A stretch of DNA of 64,000 nucleotides from CTSOIL-112 sp049291875 (GCA_049291875.1 JBATQE010000037.1:1-64000), one strand, 5' to 3'; positions 16,205 through 25,452 are shown, counted from the stretch's first letter. Made by a program: numbers and translations. The notes: generated by a model not told the origin, from the sequence alone.

Positions 16205-17968
16205 TTAGTGACCCGATACACCTGATGCACCGATACCTGTTTCTGAGCGAACTTTCTGAGCAGGGTAGCCAGCGCGGTCAATGGCCGCACGAGCGCTCTT
16301 ATCAGTGATCGAGAAGAACCAGATCGCCAAGAATGCCAACACCATAGAGAACAAAGCAGGTGAGGTATACGGGAAGATTTCAGTTGCATTGTGGAACACG
16401 TCAACCCATACGGATTTGGACAATACGGTCAGAACCACCGCAGTGATCAAACCCACATAGCCGCCGATGGTTGCACCGCGCGTGGTACAGTCTTTCCACA
16501 AAACGGACATGAATAATACCGGGAAGTTGGCAGAAGCCGCAATCGCGAACGCCAGTGATACCATGAACGCGATGTTTTGTTTCTCAAACGCAATACCCAA
16601 TACCACGGCAACCACACCCAAAACCAAAGTGGTGATACGAGAGATTTTCAACTCAGACGCGCTGTCGGCTTTACCTTTTTTGATCACAGTTGCGTACAGG
16701 TCATGCGATACGGCAGACGCACCGGATAAGGTCAAACCAGCCACGACCGCCAAGATGGTTGCGAATGCCACGGCAGAGATGAAGCCCAAGAACACGTTGC
16801 CACCGACCGCGTTGGCCAAGTGAATTGCCGCCATGTTACCGCCGCCTTTGAGGGCGCCTTTTGCATCGAGGAATTCAGGATTGGTCAATACGAAAGTGAT
16901 CGCACCGAAACCGATGATGAATGTCAGGATGTAGAAGTAGCCGATCCAAGTGGTTGCCCAGAATACCGATTTACGTGCTTCTTTCGCATTAGGTACGGTG
17001 AAGAAACGCATCATGATGTGTGGCAAGCCAGCGGTACCGAACATCAAAGCCATACCGAAAGAGATCGCAGAGATTGGGTCTTTCACAAAACCACCGGGAC
17101 CCATGATGGAGAAGCCTTTGGCAGCAGCGGCAGCAGCAGTGGAGGTTGCCAGAGCCGCAGGGTCTGCGCTAGGGTTGGCCTTCAATGCTTCGGCAATCAA
17201 TGCTTTTTGTGCCAAAACGGTTTTGATTTCGATGGCTTTGGCAAACATTGCGCCCGGATGGAAGCCAAATTTAGCCAATACCATGAAGCCCATGAACGAC
17301 GCACCGGCGAGCAACAGACACGCTTTGATGATCTGTACCCAAGTAGTTGCCGACATACCGCCGAACAATACATAGATCATCATCAATGCGCCGACGATTA
17401 CGACCGCGTAGATGTATTCCATACCGAACAGCAATTTGATCAATTGACCCGCGCCGACCATTTGTGCAATCAGGTAGAACGCCACAACGACCAAAGTAGA
17501 AATCGCCGCAAAGGTACGAACCGGTTTTTGCTCGTAGCGATATGCCGCCACGTCAGCAAAGGTGAACTGACCCAAGTTACGCAGGCGTTCCGCCATCAAG
17601 AAGGTAATCACCGGCCAACCGACTAAGAAGCCGATGGAGTAGATCAAACCGTCAAAACCGGTATTCATCACCGCAGCGGAAATACCGAGGAAGGATGCCG
17701 CAGACATATAGTCGCCGGCGATTGCCAAACCGTTTTGGAAACCGGTGATACCGCCACCGCCTGTATAAAAGTCTGCTGCTGATTTTGTACGACCGGCCGC
17801 CCATTTGGTAATGAACATAGTCAAGATCACGAAGCCAACAAACATGCCGATGGCTGTCCAGTTGGTCGCTTGTTTTTCTGCCTGACCCAAATCAGCACCG
17901 GCGGCAAAAGCCACGGAGCCGACTGAAGCCAACAGCAAGCCGATCAATAATTGATTGGTTTTTTTCAT
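16205..17968 (-). CDS. actP: Cation/acetate symporter ActP
   Basis: This sodium/solute symporter takes up acetate and related short-chain carboxylates. The 587-residue product has a cleavable signal sequence (ends SVAFAAG) as in E. coli ActP, then about 13 helices. Landmarks are DFYTGGGGITGFQNGLAIAG with GDYMSAASFLGISA, GTAGLPHIMMRFFTVPNAKE, and LTLSGASAVSHDLYA. Between helices near residues 255-300 is an Ala-rich insert. It overlaps the upstream DUF485 gene by ATGA, so the two are translationally coupled as in E. coli yjcH-actP. Confidence 0.95.
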   Translation of the reverse strand: MKKTNQLLIGLLLASVGSVAFAAGADLGQAEKQATNWTAIGMFVGFVILTMFITKWAAGRTKSAADFYTGGGGITGFQNGLAIAGDYMSAASFLGISAAVMNTGFDGLIYSIGFLVGWPVITFLMAERLRNLGQFTFADVAAYRYEQKPVRTFAAISTLVVVAFYLIAQMVGAGQLIKLLFGMEYIYAVVIVGALMMIYVLFGGMSATTWVQIIKACLLLAGASFMGFMVLAKFGFHPGAMFAKAIEIKTVLAQKALIAEALKANPSADPAALATSTAAAAAAKGFSIMGPGGFVKDPISAISFGMALMFGTAGLPHIMMRFFTVPNAKEARKSVFWATTWIGYFYILTFIIGFGAITFVLTNPEFLDAKGALKGGGNMAAIHLANAVGGNVFLGFISAVAFATILAVVAGLTLSGASAVSHDLYATVIKKGKADSASELKISRITTLVLGVVAVVLGIAFEKQNIAFMVSLAFAIAASANFPVLFMSVLWKDCTTRGATIGGYVGLITAVVLTVLSKSVWVDVFHNATEIFPYTSPALFSMVLAFLAIWFFSITDKSARAAIDRAGYPAQKVRSETGIGASGVSGH

Positions 17969-18273
17969 TGTTGTACCTCCTTGCGTAAAGCTTCGGTCAT
18001 ATCGTCAAATTCAGTATTGGCACGGCGCACATAGATGCCGGTGATGACAATCGTGAACAGCAATACAAAAAGGCCAATCGGCAAAGCATAGGTAATTACA
18101 CCTTCACCAATACGTTGGGACATGAAGCCTTTGCCAAACGCGACCAATAAAATAAAACCGTAATACACGATCATCATCAGGGCGGTTAAAAACCAGCCGT
18201 AGGATGAACGTGTTTTGACCAATTTCTGGTACGTTGGCGAGGCATTGACACGCTCGACTAAGTCGTCTTTCAT
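17965..18273 (-). CDS. yjcH: DUF485 inner-membrane protein (YjcH-like), ActP partner
   Basis: This ~102-residue protein has two membrane helices (YGWFLTALMMIVYYGFILLVA and LPIGLFVLLFTIVITGIYV) separated by a short loop with FGKGFMSQRIGEGV. It ends with a helical tail carrying FDDMTEALRKEVQQ. DUF485 genes are regularly found just before actP and are thought to assist it. The ATG at 18273 is preferred over that at 18279, because AGGAG abuts the earlier ATG but lies six bases from this one. The stop overlaps the actP start. Confidence 0.93.
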   Translation of the reverse strand: MKDDLVERVNASPTYQKLVKTRSSYGWFLTALMMIVYYGFILLVAFGKGFMSQRIGEGVITYALPIGLFVLLFTIVITGIYVRRANTEFDDMTEALRKEVQQ

Positions 18274-18451
18274 AAACATCTCCTAAGATATAGAAAAAAC
18301 ACACGATTTGAACTTAAAAAGTGAAAACATGTGTCTTCAGTTTTTATCATTACCTCATCGAAAAACCACTTCGCTGTGTAACGCTTGCATTCTAAGCAGT
18401 CAGTCTGACTAGTTTCTTACAATTTTTCTACATATTAGGAGTTGTTCTATT

Positions 18452-18958
18452 CTATGGGCACAGCGATGAAATTAATTGAGGCGTGAGTTCGGACTGTGTC
18501 CAATGTAGGCGCTGTATATCCGTGCGCTCGGATATCGGCTCTGTGAGCAGCGCGTGGCTTTGCTGCGTGCAGTCAACAATGACCGGCAAATGGTGCGCGC
18601 TCATGTGTCGTTGGAAAAAATACAGTTGAGCCAGCCGCCATTGCGGGTTTTGTGATGGAGTTTGTACGCTGTTTTGATCCAGCGCGATAAATTGGGTGGT
18701 CTGCGGGTAGATTTGCGCCCACGGTTTGTAGAATGGTTTTTTTTCTACCGCTATTATGACGACGGTGCCTGTGGGTAGTTGAGATTTTGTGTGCGGATAC
18801 CACGAATATTCGTTATATACCTGAAAAAACAGCATGCCCAGACCCGCGCCGGCAGGAATGAGCCATTTGGGTAACTTTTTGAATACGGCTCTAAATGCCA
18901 TGACCAAGCCTGCTGCGCCTAAACCGGCGAAAATAGTTGCCAATAGTTCCCAGATCAT
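18452..18958 (-). CDS. Hypothetical membrane-anchored protein between two symporter operons
   Basis: The 168-residue product has two N-terminal hydrophobic segments (LLATIFAGLGAAGLVMAF and WLIPAGAGLGMLFFQVY). A soluble C-terminal part of ~110 residues follows, with TGTVVIIAVEKKPFYKPWAQ, paired aromatics and two Cys (VDCTQQ, SSLCP). The start at 18958 is placed six bases after AGGGAA; an ATG two codons earlier is too close to that site. I recognise no family. Position between acetate-type symporter units may be meaningful but is not proof of a link. Confidence 0.68.
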   Translation of the reverse strand: MIWELLATIFAGLGAAGLVMAFRAVFKKLPKWLIPAGAGLGMLFFQVYNEYSWYPHTKSQLPTGTVVIIAVEKKPFYKPWAQIYPQTTQFIALDQNSVQTPSQNPQWRLAQLYFFQRHMSAHHLPVIVDCTQQSHALLTEPISERTDIQRLHWTQSELTPQLISSLCP

Positions 18959-18999
18959 ATGCATTTCCCTATTGAATGTGAATGGTTCTTAAGAATATG

Positions 19000-19027
19000 C
19001 GGAAAAAGTAGGGTTTTACTTTTTCCG
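19000..19027. repeat. 28-bp perfect hairpin repeat, copy 1
   Basis: CGGAAAAAGTA, loop GGGTTT, then TACTTTTTCCG: an 11-bp perfect stem. The identical 28 bases recur at 29475-29502 before lldD. Here it lies between the SSS symporter gene and the hypothetical membrane gene. Confidence 0.85.
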
Positions 19028-19051
19028 TTTCTCCTTAACTGAGTGAAATAA

Positions 19052-19078
19052 ATTGGGCTTCCTTGGTGGAAGCCCAAT
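19052..19078 (-). terminator. Terminator of the DUF4212-SSS symporter operon
   Basis: A stem of ATTGGGCTTCC with GGAAGCCCAAT (loop TTGGT) lies 29 bp past the symporter stop. On the minus strand it is followed by TTATTT, a weak T-tract. Confidence 0.7.
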
Positions 19079-19106
19079 AGGACACACTCATGGCGTGTCA
19101 ATGAGT

Positions 19107-20882
19107 TTAGTGTCCGGTGGCTGTTCCGGCACCACGAGGGTAACGAACACTTTCAACCAAATCTTGAACCTCTTTTGGTGGTGCTTTGCCCATGCTCGAT
19201 ACGGCGAATGCCACGACAAAGTTGATGATTGCACCGACGGCACCAAATGACAAAGGCGAGATGCCGAATAGCCAATTGTCCGGTGTGTTGGCAAAGGAAT
19301 TGGTGTCTTTGATAAAGAACCAGCCCAAGTACAGGAAAATATATACCAAGGTAGACAGCAATCCAGCCAACATGCCCGCAATTGCGCCTGCACTATTGAC
19401 CCGTTTTGAGAAAATCCCCATCATCAATGCTGGGAAAATCGATGCGGCCGCAATGCCAAAGGCCAATGCGACAACCTGCGCGGCAAAGCCCGGCGGGTTG
19501 ATCCCTAAGTAGGTCGCGATTACGATGGCGACCACCATAGAAATACGCGCAGCCAGCAATTCACCTTTTTCACTGATGTTCGGTTTCAAGGTGTTTTTGA
19601 TCAGATCATGAGATACCGCAGAGGAAATGGCGAGTAACAATCCGGCAGCCGTAGAGAGTGCCGCAGCCAAACCGCCGGCGGCAATCAGACCGATTACCCA
19701 GCTTGGCAGATTGGCAATTTCAGGATTGGCCAATACCAAGATGTCGTTATTAACGGTCAACTCATTGCCTTTCCAACCTTTTTCCTCGGCCTGAGCCACG
19801 AACGCCGCATTTTTGGATTTATCATCATAGTATTGAATACGACCATCGCCATTGACATCCTTGAACTGAATCAAACCGGTGGTTTCCCAAGTTTTCATCC
19901 ATTCAGGACGCTCGGCGTACTGAATCGGCTCAGCGGAAGTGCCTTTCGGATAAATGGTATCGACCAAGTTCAGACGAGCCATGGAGCCGACCGCAGGAGC
20001 CGTGGTATAGAGCAGTGCGATAAACACCAATGCCCAACCGGCCGAAGCACGTGCATCAGAGACTTTCGGTACAGTGAAGAAGCGAATGATGACGTGGGGC
20101 AAGCCTGCAGTACCAATCATCAGCGACAGGGTAAACAGCACCATATTCAGTTTACTTGACACATCAGCGGTATAGCTACTAAAGCCCAATTCCTGAACGA
20201 CCGCGTCCAATTTAGCCAACAACGGCATACCGGATGCGGCGTGTTCACTGAATAATCCCAATGGCGGGATAGGATTACCCGTTAGGTGCAATGAGATAAA
20301 TACCGCAGGAATCGTATATGCGATGATCAAAACCACATACTGCGCCACCTGAGTATAAGTAATGCCCTTCATCCCGCCCAATACCGCGTAGAACAAGACG
20401 ACGATGGCCGCGATAATCAAACCGGTTGTGCTGGATACCTCCAAAAAGCGCGAAAATGCCACGCCTGCGCCGGTCATTTGACCAATCACATACGTCGTTG
20501 AAGCAATGATCAAACATGCCACGGCAACCAAACGGGCGGTTCGGCTGTAAAAACGATCACCGATAAAATCAGGCACCGTGAATTTACCAAACTTACGCAA
20601 GTAGGGGGCCAGCAGCATCGCCAACAAGACGTAACCACCCGTCCAACCCATGAGATAGGCTGAAGCGCCGTAGCCGCCCATGGCCAACAAACCGGCCATA
20701 GAAATGAAGGATGCCGCGCTCATCCAGTCTGCGGCGGTTGCCATGCCGTTGAGCACAGGATTCACGCCGCCGCCGGCGACATAAAACTCTTTGGTCGAAC
20801 CGGCGCGCGCCCACACAGCGATGCCAAAATAAAGGGCGAAGGAGGCGCCGACGAAGATTAAGTTAATCCAAAATTGACTCAT
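19107..20882 (-). CDS. Sodium:solute symporter, VC_2705-type, large subunit
   Basis: This 591-residue SSS-family transporter is related to ActP but lacks a signal peptide. Shared marks are EFYVAGGGVNPVLNGMATAA, DWMSAASFISMAGL, GTAGLPHVIIRFFTVPKVSD and LLLAISSAVSHDLIK. It pairs with the DUF4212 small protein encoded 3 bp upstream, the arrangement of the two-component SSS class that is often linked to acetate/pyruvate-type substrates. A loop at residues ~310-390 contains DVNGDGRIQYYD (342-353), which fits a calcium-binding EF-hand loop (D-x-N-x-D-G-x-I-x-x-x-D). GAGGAG precedes the start. Substrate is inferred only. Confidence 0.9.
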   Translation of the reverse strand: MSQFWINLIFVGASFALYFGIAVWARAGSTKEFYVAGGGVNPVLNGMATAADWMSAASFISMAGLLAMGGYGASAYLMGWTGGYVLLAMLLAPYLRKFGKFTVPDFIGDRFYSRTARLVAVACLIIASTTYVIGQMTGAGVAFSRFLEVSSTTGLIIAAIVVLFYAVLGGMKGITYTQVAQYVVLIIAYTIPAVFISLHLTGNPIPPLGLFSEHAASGMPLLAKLDAVVQELGFSSYTADVSSKLNMVLFTLSLMIGTAGLPHVIIRFFTVPKVSDARASAGWALVFIALLYTTAPAVGSMARLNLVDTIYPKGTSAEPIQYAERPEWMKTWETTGLIQFKDVNGDGRIQYYDDKSKNAAFVAQAEEKGWKGNELTVNNDILVLANPEIANLPSWVIGLIAAGGLAAALSTAAGLLLAISSAVSHDLIKNTLKPNISEKGELLAARISMVVAIVIATYLGINPPGFAAQVVALAFGIAAASIFPALMMGIFSKRVNSAGAIAGMLAGLLSTLVYIFLYLGWFFIKDTNSFANTPDNWLFGISPLSFGAVGAIINFVVAFAVSSMGKAPPKEVQDLVESVRYPRGAGTATGH

Positions 20883-20885
20883 CTC

Positions 20886-21149
20886 TTACTCCTCGTGAAC
20901 GCCGAATTCTTTGTCCAACTTATTCATGCGCCATGAATAACCAAAGATTAAGGCAATGAACACCAAAATAGAACCTTGTTGGGCAAACCAGAACCCTAAA
21001 TCAGTTCCTCCGAATTGAATGCCTGAGAGCATCGGGCGCAAAATAATTCCGAAACCATACGAAACCACGGCCCAAATAACCAGACAGATTAGGATAAGGC
21101 GAATATTGGCTTTCCAGTAGCCCGCCGCATCATGTTCATGATTGGACAT
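20886..21149 (-). CDS. DUF4212 small subunit of sodium/solute symporter
   Basis: This 87-residue protein has two membrane helices (LILICLVIWAVVSYGFGIIL and GSILVFIALIFGYSW) and the conserved N-terminal YWKANIRLI and central FGGTDLGFWFAQQGS. DUF4212 proteins accompany SSS transporters of the VC_2705 type, as here. A very strong GGAGGAG site precedes the ATG, and the symporter starts 3 bp after its stop. Confidence 0.93.
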   Translation of the reverse strand: MSNHEHDAAGYWKANIRLILICLVIWAVVSYGFGIILRPMLSGIQFGGTDLGFWFAQQGSILVFIALIFGYSWRMNKLDKEFGVHEE

Positions 21150-21324
21150 AAGTCTCCTCCTTTATAAAAATTATATTGATATTGAATTCAATTAAAATCG
21201 AAGACAATTCGTAGTATTGATAATAATGCAGATGAAAAGCAATCTCATTATTAACCAATATACGGGAGAGTACGCAATAGAACTTACAGTCTACTTACAT
21301 GATTTATATGAATTTTTTGCCAAA

Positions 21325-21936
21325 TTATCGTCTGTTTCGCGCATTGAGTGCCAGATACATTAAGGCCACATTGATCGAGTCATTCAATGCGTCATGACGA
21401 GGCAGGTCGGGGAAATTGAGCCTTTTAATGATAGAGGCCATGCGCAGATCGACATAACCATCCTGAACCCGCTTGATTTCCTGATCGTAGTACAGCGCGG
21501 AGACCTCGATTTGCTTTTGCGGCAGGGTGATGCCCATGAGTGGTTTGAGGAACTTATTGACCATCGCAACGTCGTATTCCAAATAGTAGCCGACCAGCGG
21601 GCGCCCGCCGATGAAATCGAGTAATTGCAAAATGGCTTCTTGTACCGGAATGCCGTTTGATACGTCTTTGGGACGCAGGCCATGAATGGTGACGTTGGCT
21701 GCCTGCATCACGCCTTCGGGCTTGACGATCACGTAAAATGAATCGCTGGTCAAAACTTTGTTGCCACGGATTTTGACTGCGCCGATGGAGATGATTTCGG
21801 CTTCCTTGACATTCAGACTGGTGGTTTCGCAGTCAAAGCTGACCAATTCATCGGGATGTTCGTCAAACAGATGGGCGTATTTGGGGTCGGAGAGTTTGCG
21901 TTGGCTCCAAGAGCGACGAATGGATTCAAACATCAT
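21325..21936 (-). CDS. DnaQ-like 3'-5' exonuclease (DEDDh)
   Basis: This 203-residue single-domain nuclease contains the four DEDDh elements: FDCETTSL (Asp, Glu), the IHGLRPKDV segment, YYLEYDVAMVNKF (Asp), and HDALNDSINVALMYL (His and final Asp). It resembles the DNA polymerase III epsilon-type exonucleases encoded beside cNMP/CBS/nucleotidyltransferase proteins in many proteobacteria. Its start overlaps the end of that gene (ATGA), so the two are co-translated. The substrate and the reason for this pairing are not known to me. Confidence 0.9.
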   Translation of the reverse strand: MMFESIRRSWSQRKLSDPKYAHLFDEHPDELVSFDCETTSLNVKEAEIISIGAVKIRGNKVLTSDSFYVIVKPEGVMQAANVTIHGLRPKDVSNGIPVQEAILQLLDFIGGRPLVGYYLEYDVAMVNKFLKPLMGITLPQKQIEVSALYYDQEIKRVQDGYVDLRMASIIKRLNFPDLPRHDALNDSINVALMYLALNARNRR

Positions 21937-23744
21937 ACGTTCCCCAGATGAAAGTGTTGGCGAATTTTGGTTTTGAAGCGTTTGACCACTTGCAACGCGT
22001 CTTTGAGCAGGTCACGCTCCAGCGTGCTCATATTGTTGGTGTCCAGTTCGTTCAGATCTTTGTCGCTCGCGCCGAGGCTGAGCGCTTCCAAGCCGGATTT
22101 GAGGCGAATGTCCATCATATAGGTTAGGGCTTCGCCCACGTCTTTGGCCAGCGCTTCGTCCAAAATACCTTTATTGGACAATTGGTGCAAACGTTCAAAG
22201 GTATTGGTTTCCTCCAAATGTGCTTCGAGGCTCAATGCGCGCGCGCCATGCACCACGGGGAAAATCCCCATTTTTTTGATGTCCATCTGGGTTGATGTGT
22301 CGCGGTTGAGCAGTTGCGAGAAAAAGCCGCTGCTGTGGTGGTCAAACATTTCCACCGCGCGGGCAAAGCCCATGAGCATACCCGCGTCGTTGGTCATGGT
22401 TTTTTGCAGTTGGGTTTTGACTTCCTCCAGTAGCTGCGCGTCACCTGCGACCGGCTTGGCGTCAATGAAAATAGCCAGATTCATCAATGCATCACCCGAT
22501 GGGTTGGTACACCAGTCGAATACCATTTTCTTGAATTCGCCCATGGGTTTGCGCCATTCGGGGTTGTTGACCATGATTTTGCCTTTGCACGGCGGATAGC
22601 CGAGTTTGGTCAAAGTGGCGGAGAATTCGTCGGCGGCGATGCGTGCGGCTTGCAAATCGGCTCCTGCGCTGAGAATCAATGCGTTGTCCTGATCGGTTTT
22701 CAGGATTTGTTCGCCGCGTCCTTCTGAGCCCATAACGATCAGACAGGAGTTTTCGTACAGTTCGGTCGGAGCGATCAGACGCCATGCCTTTTCAAACAGG
22801 CTTGTGTTGAGCACCTGCATCAATTGTGCCAATTGCGGCGCGCGCACGCCGCTGCTGTGCAGAATTTGGATCGAGTGCGTCATCTGGTCGGCAATATCGA
22901 CCAAATCATCCACATTATTCGCCTTGTCCAGACGTTGTGCGACCAGGTGCGAGTGGTTGGAGAAATAGGCCAATACGTCAATCTGCTCCAATGCGCCGAT
23001 CGGTTTGCCTTTTTCGGTCACGACCACGCGCTGAATTTTGAACTGGGTCATGCGCAGCAGGGCATTGAACACATAGTCGTCAATATCGATGGAAATCAGT
23101 GCAAACTGCGTCCATTTGTGCAGCTCCTCGCTGGTGGGCGCGCCTGCAATCACGATGTCGCGGAAGGCCGATTCGGTGAACAGGCCGATTTGCTCGCCAT
23201 GTTCAATCAAAATGGACTTGGTTTTGTTCTCCTTCATGGCTTGCGCTGCTTGCAAAATCGTGTTGCTGCCTTGCAGCCACGTCGCATTATGGCGGTAAGC
23301 ATCGCGCACACGCGCGGTGATCAGGCTTTCCATTTCCTGAGTATTCTTATTGCGTGCCATACTGGAGAGTTTATCGGCCACGCTGGCGTAAAAATACGCA
23401 CCGAAGCGAGGGTTTGATTCCATCAGCTCGGTGACGGTTGCTTTGGGAATGGTGTAGACCAAGGCTTGCTCTTGCACGATGAAGCGGTGTGCGCTGTGTC
23501 CTTCCACCAAGGCGCGCGCTTCAAACGTATCCTGCGCGTGGTATAGACCAACCACCTCGTCGCCGATGCTCACCTCGCGTACCAGACCTTTGATGATCAC
23601 ATACAAAAAATCCACCGGCTGATCGGCCTCGATGATCACATCCTCATCGTTGAAAAACGCGATGTCCACAGCCGATTGCAATTTGGCACGCTCAGCGCCG
23701 TTTAAAAATTCATAGGGTGGGAAGTTAAAATCAAAGCGTTCCAT
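21933..23744 (-). CDS. cNMP-binding / CBS / DUF294 nucleotidyltransferase-like protein
   Basis: This 603-residue cytosolic regulator has a cyclic-nucleotide-binding-like domain (about 20-115, FLYVIIKGLVREVSIGDEVV) and paired CBS domains (about 150-265). A GlnD-like nucleotidyltransferase domain follows, with GSEGRGEQILKTDQDNAL (339-356; Gly-Ser motif and the Asp pair), then a helical C-terminal domain. The architecture suggests a sensor of nucleotides that modifies, or once modified, a protein target. GGAGACC precedes the start. It is transcribed with the exonuclease toward the DUF4212-symporter genes, 175 bp away; in other proteobacteria the same gene types cluster, suggesting control of uptake. 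Confidence 0.9.
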   Translation of the reverse strand: MERFDFNFPPYEFLNGAERAKLQSAVDIAFFNDEDVIIEADQPVDFLYVIIKGLVREVSIGDEVVGLYHAQDTFEARALVEGHSAHRFIVQEQALVYTIPKATVTELMESNPRFGAYFYASVADKLSSMARNKNTQEMESLITARVRDAYRHNATWLQGSNTILQAAQAMKENKTKSILIEHGEQIGLFTESAFRDIVIAGAPTSEELHKWTQFALISIDIDDYVFNALLRMTQFKIQRVVVTEKGKPIGALEQIDVLAYFSNHSHLVAQRLDKANNVDDLVDIADQMTHSIQILHSSGVRAPQLAQLMQVLNTSLFEKAWRLIAPTELYENSCLIVMGSEGRGEQILKTDQDNALILSAGADLQAARIAADEFSATLTKLGYPPCKGKIMVNNPEWRKPMGEFKKMVFDWCTNPSGDALMNLAIFIDAKPVAGDAQLLEEVKTQLQKTMTNDAGMLMGFARAVEMFDHHSSGFFSQLLNRDTSTQMDIKKMGIFPVVHGARALSLEAHLEETNTFERLHQLSNKGILDEALAKDVGEALTYMMDIRLKSGLEALSLGASDKDLNELDTNNMSTLERDLLKDALQVVKRFKTKIRQHFHLGNV

Positions 23745-24114
23745 AAGGTCTCCGAGGTTGTGTCATGGACGAGTGTTCAAGTGGCTGTAGCGCAAATTGT
23801 CACGGCTGAAGCTCGTTACATATTAAATGATGGCTCACAAATTGGATTATTCTCGCATAATCCCATATAAAATATAAGGGGATTGTGGATACTTAAGTGT
23901 TTAACTCTATATTTTGGGGATGGTTAAGGAAGCACGGAACAGCCCCTGCCATAACTACGATCCCTATCCTGCGTCGCGTTCTGAATTTTTTTTGCTCAGA
24001 ATACAGACTGGCTTGGGTTGCCCGTGCTTTCTTAACGGTATTTCTGTGCGAAAAGAACAAAACAGGACTGAAGATTCAGCCCTTTTCAAATGATCGGATG
24101 TGTTTAAAATTTCC
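23745..24114. other. 370-bp intergenic region without a supported gene
   Basis: It lies between the leftward DUF294 gene start and the nhaD stop. It contains a palindromic element (listed separately) and AT-rich flanks. Short open frames here lack ribosome sites and family likeness, so I call no gene. Confidence 0.6.
23923..24036. mobile_element. MITE-like palindromic element (114 bp)
   Basis: Ends GTTAAGGAAGCACGG (23923-23937) and CCGTGCTTTCTTAAC (24022-24036) are 15-bp inverted repeats with one mismatch. The subterminal bases also partly pair (CAGCCCCTGCC against GGCTTGGGTTG), and a centre with TCTGAA near 23980 pairs with TTCAGA-like bases past an eight-T run. Size, terminal repeats and lack of a gene fit a miniature inverted-repeat element; no clear target duplication is seen. 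Confidence 0.55.
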
Positions 24115-25452
24115 TTAATACAAGCCCAAATAAATAAATTGCACATACCACACGATGAGTGACACGATATAACCCGCCAGCACCGTCCAGCCCAGTTTCA
24201 TGTGCGAGCCAAAGGTATACACGCCGTGCATTTTGCCCATCACGCCGACACCGGCGGCGCTGCCAAAACTGATGAGAGAACCGCCGATACCCGCTGTGAG
24301 CGTCACCAGCATCCATTGTGTGATATCAATGTTGGGATTGGCCTTCAATACCGCCGACATCACCGGTACATTATCGACAAAAGCAGACAGGAAACCGACG
24401 CCGATATTGACCCACGTCGGATTGATTTGCTCGTAAAAATGCGCTGCATAGGTCAGAAAACCGACAAAATGCAGGGCGCCGACCGCCGCCAGAATGCCGA
24501 AAAAGAACAGCAGCGTGTTGTTCTCAATCTTACTCATCATTTGAAAAATATTCACATCCTGTGCGTGGCGACGTTTGAGCACATAAAAATATAACTGCAA
24601 CAGCGCCAATCCAAACAGCATGCCCCACATGGGTGGCAGATGCAGCACCTGCTTGCCCAATACGGCGAATGCCAAAGTCAGCGCACCAAACAGAATAATC
24701 ATCTTGCCGCCTTTGAGCACCTGTGTTTTTTCGGCCAACTCAGGATCGCCATCACCGAGCGGATCAATGTCGGGCACGAAGCGACTGAGCAAAAATGCGG
24801 TAGTCAACCAGCCCAAAAAAGCCGCCGGAAACAGTGCGAGAAAATCAACGAATTCCCCTTTACCCGCCGTCCACACCATCAGCGTGGTGATGTCGCCGAA
24901 CGGACTCCATGCGCCGCCGGCATTGGCCGCGACCACCACATTGATGCCGCTGGGCACGAGAAAGGCCTTGTTTTTGCTGTCGATGGTCAGCAAAACCGTG
25001 GACAAAATCAAAGCCGTGGTCAGATTATCCGCGACTGGTGAGATGAAAAACGCCAGCAGACCGGTAATCCAAAACAACTGCGGATAGCTGTAGCCGCGCG
25101 CGATCAGTTTGGTTCGCAGGGCGCGAAACACACCGCGCTCGATCAGTGCCTCGATATAGGTCATCGCCACATAGAGGAAAAAGAAAATCTGCGCGATTTC
25201 CAAAATTATTTCGTTGACTGCGTGCTCAAACGGCGTCAAGTCCAAACCGTGCCAGACATAATAAAGACCGATCAGGATGAACATAAAGGTACCGATGAAT
25301 AGGGCGGATTTGGCCTTATCGATGTGGTAGCGGTCTTCCGTGGCGATGAAATAATAGCCTGCGACGAAGATGAATAATAAAAACCAGCCAAACGGCTGGT
25401 TAACCAAACTAACGGCAGTGTGTGTGGTGTTTTCTACGGTAGAAGCGTTCAT
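24115..25452 (-). CDS. nhaD: Na+/H+ antiporter NhaD
   Basis: This 445-residue inner-membrane antiporter of the ion-transporter superfamily exports sodium in exchange for protons. Family marks are FFISPVADNLTTALILSTV, NVVVAANAGGAWSPFGDITT with LMVW, FLSAFVDNVPVMSAVL and GGSLISFGSAAGVGVMGKM. These are the two repeat signatures with the ion-binding Asp and Asn residues. About 12 helices are visible. No clear Shine-Dalgarno site precedes the ATG. It sits beside carbonic anhydrase, both concerned with ion and pH balance, with a 70-bp gap. Confidence 0.94.
   Translation of the reverse strand: MNASTVENTTHTAVSLVNQPFGWFLLFIFVAGYYFIATEDRYHIDKAKSALFIGTFMFILIGLYYVWHGLDLTPFEHAVNEIILEIAQIFFFLYVAMTYIEALIERGVFRALRTKLIARGYSYPQLFWITGLLAFFISPVADNLTTALILSTVLLTIDSKNKAFLVPSGINVVVAANAGGAWSPFGDITTLMVWTAGKGEFVDFLALFPAAFLGWLTTAFLLSRFVPDIDPLGDGDPELAEKTQVLKGGKMIILFGALTLAFAVLGKQVLHLPPMWGMLFGLALLQLYFYVLKRRHAQDVNIFQMMSKIENNTLLFFFGILAAVGALHFVGFLTYAAHFYEQINPTWVNIGVGFLSAFVDNVPVMSAVLKANPNIDITQWMLVTLTAGIGGSLISFGSAAGVGVMGKMHGVYTFGSHMKLGWTVLAGYIVSLIVWYVQFIYLGLY

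Noticed and set aside
16820..17626. 268-residue forward frame opposite actP
   Set aside because: Composition is the mirror of a membrane protein (His/Arg/Asp/Gln-rich), no ribosome site, no recognised domain.
23897..24146. Short frames on both strands in the DUF294-nhaD gap
   Set aside because: They lie across the palindromic element and have no ribosome sites; better explained as non-coding.
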